Source of the DNA: Veillonella sp.
GTDB lineage: Bacteria > Bacillota > Negativicutes > Veillonellales > Veillonellaceae
Assembly (NCBI RefSeq): GCF_019414865.1
Contig: NZ_DXLG01000055.1
Span: 1 to 9,928, forward strand
Length of the DNA stretch: 9,928 nucleotides
Direction: 5' to 3'
The position numbers and the translations under genes were made by a program. A model generated the notes under the pieces. That model searched no databases and had not been told where the DNA came from. It was given only the letters and a program-made list of their open reading frames with translations. Of the stretch, positions 5,807 through 9,928 are shown in pieces. How positions within the stretch are numbered: position 1 is the first letter of the stretch; each line of letters opens with the position of its first letter.

Positions 5807-6742
5807 CTAGGCTTTCTTACGGTCTGCAAGAACAGCCAGTAAAATAACAATACCTTTTACAACTTGTTGATAGAAACTGGAAACGTCGAGAATATTTAAC
5901 CCGTTGTTGAGGGTACCGATAATTAGGGCACCAATTAATGTGCCAACGATATGACCACGACCACCAGCAAGGCTTGTGCCGCCAAGAACTACGGCCGCGA
6001 TAGCGTCAAGTTCGTAGCCTGCACCTGCTGTAGGTTGTGCAGAGTTAAGACGAGATGTGATAATTGCACCAGCGATACCACAGAGCATACCAGTTAAGGC
6101 ATACACGAAGATTTTAACGCGGTCAATCTTGATACCAGCAATGTAACTTACCTTTTCACTACCACCTACGGCGTATGTTTTACGGCCTAAGGCTGTGCGG
6201 CTCAATACGAACCAGAGGATGATGAAAGCAAGGAACATTGTGATAGCTGGCACTGGAAGGCCTGCAATATCTCCTTGGCCAAAGCCGTGGAATAGAGGGT
6301 CTTGGGTAAGGCCGGAGATTGGGTTACCGTCTGTGAATACTAGTGTCGCACCACGGTAGATGGTCATGGTCGCCAAGGTCGCAATAAATGGAGCTACGCG
6401 GCCATAGGTGATAACGAGACCGTTAATACCGCCCAATACAAGGCCCGCACCTGCGGCTAATACGATAGCCAATACAGGGTCAGTACCAGTTACGATGAGG
6501 TTGGCCATCACTGCACTGGAGAGGGCAAGGATGGAACCAACGGATAAGTCGATACCGCCCGTTAAGATGACGAACGTCATACCAAAGGCGATGATTGCAT
6601 TGATGGATACTTGGCGCAACAAGTTACGCAAGTTAGAGAATTCAAGGAAACTGTCGTTCATGACAGAGATAATGATAAATAATAGGATGAGGCCGATGAG
6701 AGGGCCTAATTTTTTTACATATTGTAGAGCTTTGCTGTCCAT
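5807..6742 (-). CDS. rbsC: Ribose ABC transporter permease
   Basis: A 311-residue inner-membrane permease of the sugar ABC family (BPD_transp_2), likely acting as a dimer with RbsA. The sequence is mostly hydrophobic helices. Family landmarks are TGGIDLSVGS (61-70) near the N-terminal third, GRVAPFIATLATMTIYRG (114-131), and the cytoplasmic coupling-type stretch ELDAIAAVVLGGTSLAGGRG (244-263). The length is close to that of E. coli RbsC. Its ATG shares one base with the rbsA stop (TAATG), so translation is probably coupled. rbsB starts 9 bp after its stop. Ribose specificity is taken from the neighbours, since this family also serves other sugars. Confidence 0.95.
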   Translation of the reverse strand: MDSKALQYVKKLGPLIGLILLFIIISVMNDSFLEFSNLRNLLRQVSINAIIAFGMTFVILTGGIDLSVGSILALSSAVMANLIVTGTDPVLAIVLAAGAGLVLGGINGLVITYGRVAPFIATLATMTIYRGATLVFTDGNPISGLTQDPLFHGFGQGDIAGLPVPAITMFLAFIILWFVLSRTALGRKTYAVGGSEKVSYIAGIKIDRVKIFVYALTGMLCGIAGAIITSRLNSAQPTAGAGYELDAIAAVVLGGTSLAGGRGHIVGTLIGALIIGTLNNGLNILDVSSFYQQVVKGIVILLAVLADRKKA

Positions 6743-8223
6743 TATTGTCCTCCTGTGGCTAATGTCATAATCGATTCTGGTGTTGCATCGCTGCGGTCCA
6801 AGATACCTGCTACGCGACCTTCATGAATGACCATAACGCGGTCGCTCATGCCCAGCACTTCAGGTAACTCAGAGGACACCATGATAATGGACACACCGTC
6901 GTTCGTTAATTCGTTCATTAAATCATAAATATCACGTTTCGCACCTATGTCGATACCGCGTGTCGGTTCGTCCATGATGATAATGGATGGTTTTTTACCA
7001 ACCCATTTCGCGATAACCACCTTTTGCTGGTTACCACCGGATAGGGACGATGCAGGTTCGTGAATAGATTGTGTTTTAACGCCTAGTTTTTTAGACAATT
7101 CGTCAGCAAAGGAATTGAGTTTGCCCTTATCCAATATATGAGATGGGCAAATTTCGCCAAGGTTCGGCAATGTAATATTGGAACCGATGGAGAAATCGAG
7201 GATCAAGCCTTCGCTCTTTCTGTTTTCTGTGATGAAAGCAATGCCAGCTTTGATGGCATCTTCTGGTTTTTTACAGTTCAGAACGGAGCCGTTAACTGTT
7301 ACGGTACCGCCATTGTGTTTATCTACACCAAAGATAGCGCGCATAATTTCTGTACGGCCAGCACCCATAAGGCCTGCTACGCCGAGGATTTCGCCTTTGC
7401 GCAAGGAGAAGGAAATGTCGTTGTCGAAACCTTCTGGTTTGAGGTTATCTACGCTCATCACAACCTCGCCAGGAGTTGTGGTGCGAGCAGGGTAGAACTC
7501 GTCGATAGAACGGCCTACCATGTGGCGTACCACTTCGTCTACAGAAATCTCAGCAGTTGGTTTTGTAATGATGGTGTGACCATCGCGCATAACTGTGATC
7601 GTATCGCATTCGCTAAATACCTCTTCCATACGGTGAGATATATATACGATAGCAACGCCGCGGGCTTTCATTTTGCGCATCATGTTAAACAATGTCGCCG
7701 TTTCACGCTCTGTAAGGGCCGCTGTTGGTTCGTCCATGATGACAACCTTGGCATCTAACATCAAGATGCGAAGGATTTCCGTCATCTGTTGGTGACCAAC
7801 GGAGCAAAGGCCTGCCTCAGTTGTGAGTGGCAATTCGATGCCTAGCTCGCGACATGTATTTTCTGCCTCAGCGAGCATCGCTTTTTTATCGAGCATACCA
7901 AATTTATTGCGCTTTGGTCTCATTAGATATAGATTTTCTAACAATGTTAGATTTGGCCAAATGTTGAGCTCTTGGTGGATAAAAGCCACACCGTTTAGCT
8001 CGGCCTCTCTCGGGTTCGGGAAGGTGCGCTCTACGCCGTCGATGGTAATTGTACCAGCGTCTGCCTTGTGAATGCCCGTAAGGATATTCATGAGGGTGGA
8101 CTTGCCGGCCCCGTTTTCGCCCATCAAGGCGTGAACCTCGCCCTCCTTGAGGGTAATACTTACATCGCGCAGTACTTGGTTCGTACCAAATGCCTTTGCA
8201 ATGCCTGACATAACAATTTCCAT
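6742..8223 (-). CDS. rbsA: Ribose ABC transporter, dual-domain ATPase
   Basis: A 493-residue protein with two fused ABC domains that powers ribose import. Domain 1 has Walker A GENGAGKS (35-42), Q-loop Gln84, signature SVGHQQ (141-146), Walker B VVIMDEP (160-166) and switch His197. Domain 2 has a Walker A-like GLMGAGRTE (284-292) in which the Lys is Arg290, signature LSGGNQQ (394-400), Walker B IIIMDEP (414-420), and Ser450 where a switch His would be expected. This asymmetric arrangement, one competent and one degenerate site, is usual for the RbsA/MglA group and not a defect. AGGAG lies 6 bases before the ATG. It overlaps rbsC by 1 base. A downstream Met at residue 5 could also start, but the spacing favours the first ATG. 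Confidence 0.97.
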   Translation of the reverse strand: MEIVMSGIAKAFGTNQVLRDVSITLKEGEVHALMGENGAGKSTLMNILTGIHKADAGTITIDGVERTFPNPREAELNGVAFIHQELNIWPNLTLLENLYLMRPKRNKFGMLDKKAMLAEAENTCRELGIELPLTTEAGLCSVGHQQMTEILRILMLDAKVVIMDEPTAALTERETATLFNMMRKMKARGVAIVYISHRMEEVFSECDTITVMRDGHTIITKPTAEISVDEVVRHMVGRSIDEFYPARTTTPGEVVMSVDNLKPEGFDNDISFSLRKGEILGVAGLMGAGRTEIMRAIFGVDKHNGGTVTVNGSVLNCKKPEDAIKAGIAFITENRKSEGLILDFSIGSNITLPNLGEICPSHILDKGKLNSFADELSKKLGVKTQSIHEPASSLSGGNQQKVVIAKWVGKKPSIIIMDEPTRGIDIGAKRDIYDLMNELTNDGVSIIMVSSELPEVLGMSDRVMVIHEGRVAGILDRSDATPESIMTLATGGQ

Positions 8224-8295
8224 AACTACTCCTATATGATTGGTGAAAGTATCTATTGATGTATGCTTACAATCCTAGTTGGTTAATCTATTATG

Positions 8296-8709
8296 CTAGG
8301 GACGATCGCTGAAAATACAATCGGCACGCAAGATAATGTTTGCATACGGAGATGCTTCACCAGTTCGAATAATGCATTTGCATTGTTTTGTAGCTTCTTT
8401 GAAAGCTTCATGGCTTATTTCAATCCATTCGTATTGATCGGATGGGAAGGTAGACTCCAAGAAGTCATAAGCCTTAGGATTATTTTCTTTAATTTCTGTT
8501 GCCACATGAACTGCTTCGGATTTCATATGCTTAGCGATGATGGATACTACTTGCTCAAAGCTTGGTACACCGAAATCTAAAGCTAAGTCGATTTTTTGAA
8601 CCCCTTCAGGTACTGGTAAGCCACAGTCGGAGATACAAATTGTATCTGTATGACCAAGATCTGCAAGCACCTTAGCGATATGACTATTTAAAATGCCGTG
8701 TCGTTGCAT
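8296..8709 (-). CDS. rbsD: D-ribose pyranase
   Basis: A 137-residue cytoplasmic enzyme that converts beta-ribopyranose to other ribose forms, supplying the furanose used by ribokinase. The family start MQRHGILNSHIAKVLADLGHTD is complete and contains His20, the expected catalytic His. Asp28 (SDCGLPVP), His100, and the C-terminal RTGEASPYANIIL (115-127) with Tyr122 and Asn124 are also where RbsD and FucU family members carry sugar-binding residues. The length equals typical RbsD (about 131-139). Its place between rbsK and rbsA favours RbsD over the related fucose mutarotase FucU. AAGGAG lies 8 bases before the ATG. It is separated from rbsK by 140 bp and from rbsA by 72 bp, looser than the rest of the operon. 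Confidence 0.95.
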   Translation of the reverse strand: MQRHGILNSHIAKVLADLGHTDTICISDCGLPVPEGVQKIDLALDFGVPSFEQVVSIIAKHMKSEAVHVATEIKENNPKAYDFLESTFPSDQYEWIEISHEAFKEATKQCKCIIRTGEASPYANIILRADCIFSDRP

Positions 8710-8733
8710 GGTAAACTCCTTTTATATTCTGAT

Positions 8734-8756
8734 GGTTGAGGTTTAACACCTCGGCC
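8734..8756. repeat. Short hairpin upstream of rbsD
   Basis: GAGGT (8738-8742) pairs with ACCTC (8748-8752), flanked by GG (8734-8735) and CC (8755-8756). As + strand RNA the whole forms a 9-bp stem with two G-U pairs; as rbs mRNA the two inner positions become C-A mismatches, leaving a 5-bp core. It lies about 14 bases upstream of the rbsD ribosome binding site. Role unknown. Confidence 0.3.
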
Positions 8757-8814
8757 ATTAAATCTCTTTTTTATAGATAGCAGATACATTCGTTATATGA
8801 GAATGCATAACTTG

Positions 8815-8847
8815 TATTGAATAGAGGTTTTAAAGTCCTATTCAATA
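8815..8847 (-). repeat. 10-bp stem-loop directly after the rbsK stop codon
   Basis: TATTGAATAG (8815-8824) and CTATTCAATA (8838-8847) are perfect inverted copies around a 13-base loop, beginning 2 bases past the rbsK stop. In the rbs direction the stem is followed by CAAGTTATGC, with no T run, so it is not a standard terminator. It may stabilise the rbsK mRNA 3' end or set different levels of rbsK and the genes after it. Confidence 0.6.
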
Positions 8848-8849
8848 TT

Positions 8850-9737
8850 TTAATTCTCTGCTAAGAATGCAGTGACCTCGTCCTTTGTAGGCATGCCACC
8901 TTGTGCTCCTAAGCGTTGGATGGAGAGGGCTGCGGCCGCGTTGCCGTAGTGCAATGCGTCGGCTAAGCTTTTACCATTAACGATAGCCGTTGCAAAGGCA
9001 CCGTTGAAGGTATCGCCTGCGCCAGTAGTATCGACTGGTTCAACCTTAAAGCCAGATACGGTGTGGATTTCGCCATTATCTGCATAACCTACGCCCTTGC
9101 TGCCGAGGGTAACGATGATTTTATTTTCGTTCGCTAGTAATGTTTCCTTTGTAGATTGCTTAGGGTAGAGAGCAGATAGCTCATGCTCATTAGGCGTAAT
9201 ATAGGTTGCCAATTCTAACCATTCAGGATTGAGGTCCGCCGCTGGAGCTGGATTTAAGAGGACTTTTACATTCGCCTCGTGACAACGACGAACGATGTAT
9301 TCGATGGTTGGAATAGGAATTTCGTTTTGCACCATTACGAGATCTGCTTGCTCGATAGCAGACCAAGCGTTATCTACAACGTTTTTGTCAACCTTAGCAT
9401 TGGCGCCTGCAATGACGATGATGCTGTTATCGCCTTCAGCCAATGTAATGTGGGCTGTACCCGTCGTAGTATTTGGTACAGTAACGATGTAATCTGTATT
9501 GATGAAATTTTCTTTTAGATTATCTAAGATCATTTGGCCGTATGCATCTTCGCCGATGCAACCAACCATAGTAACCTCTGCACCGAGACGAGCAGCAGCT
9601 ACCGCTTGGTTTGCACCTTTACCGCCATGTGCGATGTGCAATTCGTTGCCCATGATTGTTTCGCCTGCCGCCGGACGTTTATCCGCGAGCACTACAATAT
9701 CCATGTTGCAACTACCAATAACAACAATGCGATTCAT
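8850..9737 (-). CDS. rbsK: Ribokinase
   Basis: A 295-residue PfkB-family sugar kinase that phosphorylates D-ribose to ribose 5-phosphate with ATP in the cytoplasm, feeding the pentose phosphate pathway and nucleotide synthesis. Substrate-binding parts are NMDIVV near the start, GGKGANQAVAAARLGA (38-53) and NPAPA (162-166). The ATP site has TPNEHE (181-186), TLGSKG (210-215) and DTTGAGDTFNGAFA (236-249), where Asp242 is the catalytic base. The region between TPNEHE and TLGSKG is about a dozen residues shorter than I recall in E. coli ribokinase; frame and flanking motifs are intact, so it is probably functional. CTCCTT on the + strand (9743-9748) is an AAGGAG ribosome binding site 5 bases before the ATG. 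It is the first gene of the visible rbs operon. Confidence 0.96.
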   Translation of the reverse strand: MNRIVVIGSCNMDIVVLADKRPAAGETIMGNELHIAHGGKGANQAVAAARLGAEVTMVGCIGEDAYGQMILDNLKENFINTDYIVTVPNTTTGTAHITLAEGDNSIIVIAGANAKVDKNVVDNAWSAIEQADLVMVQNEIPIPTIEYIVRRCHEANVKVLLNPAPAADLNPEWLELATYITPNEHELSALYPKQSTKETLLANENKIIVTLGSKGVGYADNGEIHTVSGFKVEPVDTTGAGDTFNGAFATAIVNGKSLADALHYGNAAAALSIQRLGAQGGMPTKDEVTAFLAEN

Positions 9738-9801
9738 AATAACTCCTTAATCAGCCTCAGCCCTAAGTGGGACTAAAAATGGATATCGTTAATTTTTATA
9801 C

Positions 9802-9836
9802 ATAAATTTCTCGATATTTTATGCGGAGAAATGTAT
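9802..9836. promoter_or_regulatory. 11-bp inverted repeat in the rbsK leader
   Basis: ATAAATTTCTC (9802-9812) and GAGAAATGTAT (9826-9836) are inverted copies with one mismatch and a 13-base spacer. In the rbs mRNA direction, a TATAAA preceded directly by TG lies just after this element (about 9800-9795) and could be a weak -10 box, but no good -35 was seen. It could be a regulator site or a leader hairpin, depending on where transcription starts. Confidence 0.35.
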
Positions 9837-9844
9837 ATATAAAT

Positions 9845-9857
9845 GGTATCGATAACC
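9845..9857. promoter_or_regulatory. Small dyad centred on CG upstream of rbsK
   Basis: GGTATCGATAACC contains an 8-bp perfect palindrome, TATCGATA (9847-9854), with one further matching outer pair. A CG-centred dyad is the general form of LacI-family operators, the family of RbsR, but it is short and does not match the E. coli RbsR site I recall. Regulation by RbsR is a guess. Confidence 0.3.
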
Positions 9858-9882
9858 GCATAGGCGTTTACTTTCACATATC

Positions 9883-9913
9883 TATTAGTATAACTTAATC
9901 ATTTATTAGTATA
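9883..9913. repeat. 21-bp-phased direct repeats upstream of rbsK
   Basis: TATTAGTATA occurs exactly at 9883-9892 and 9904-9913, starting 21 bp apart, two turns of the helix. In the rbs direction each copy reads TATACTAATA and contains TATACT, a fair -10 match. They may be an activator's paired sites, two overlapping promoter elements, or promoters for a gene beyond the window edge. Confidence 0.4.
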
Positions 9914-9928
9914 GCCTAAATACAAAAG

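Noticed and set aside
7138..7758. 206-codon open frame on the + strand inside rbsA
   Set aside because: It lies opposite the conserved first and second ABC domains of RbsA, and its Cys/His/Phe-rich translation is typical of a shadow frame.
9850..9880. Possible catabolite-repression (cre) site in the rbs leader
   Set aside because: The GTAAACGCC stretch read on the - strand matches only part of the cre consensus and lacks the second half.

Overview
The window looks like a piece of a Veillonella-type genome (Negativicutes, diderm Firmicutes). The strongest pointer is the gene at 3408-4736. It encodes a signal peptide, one S-layer-homology (SLH) domain, a short helical linker and a C-terminal outer-membrane beta-barrel, which is the OmpM architecture of diderm Firmicutes. 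AT-rich intergenic DNA, purine-rich ribosome binding sites and a Bacillus-like rbs gene order fit this. The species assignment is an inference.

The left half runs on the + strand. A GNAT acetyltransferase (81-566) stands alone and is followed by a large nested inverted repeat that ends in a T-rich tract. Next comes a likely operon: a DUF969 membrane protein (773-1522), a DUF979 membrane protein (1524-2453) and pyroglutamyl peptidase I, pcp (2571-3224). The two membrane proteins are 1 bp apart and probably form one transporter. Their position beside pcp suggests a role with 5-oxoproline (pyroglutamate) or pyroglutamyl peptides. The OmpM-like gene follows. Its 183-bp upstream region holds a hairpin, a TATAAT box, an 18-bp palindrome and a near-copy of that palindrome.

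The right half runs on the - strand and is a complete ribose operon. In transcription order it is rbsK (9737-8850), rbsD (8709-8296), rbsA (8223-6742), rbsC (6742-5807) and rbsB (5797-4895), the K-D-A-C-B order known from Bacillus. RbsB is a predicted lipoprotein that captures ribose, RbsC and RbsA import it, RbsD interconverts ribopyranose forms, and RbsK makes ribose 5-phosphate. rbsA, rbsC and rbsB are tightly coupled (stop/start overlap, then a 9-bp gap). The rbsK-rbsD and rbsD-rbsA gaps are longer, and the first holds a 10-bp stem-loop directly after the rbsK stop. No rbsR regulator is visible, but the upstream region of rbsK is rich in dyads and direct repeats.

The OmpM-like gene and the rbs operon converge on one strong bidirectional terminator (4839-4871). 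No non-coding stretch exceeds 300 bp, and I see no tRNA, rRNA, CRISPR array, insertion sequence or phage gene. No clearly undescribed multi-gene system is present. The best leads are the DUF969/DUF979/pcp cassette, the paired palindromes before the OmpM-like gene, and the structured DNA at 572-659.
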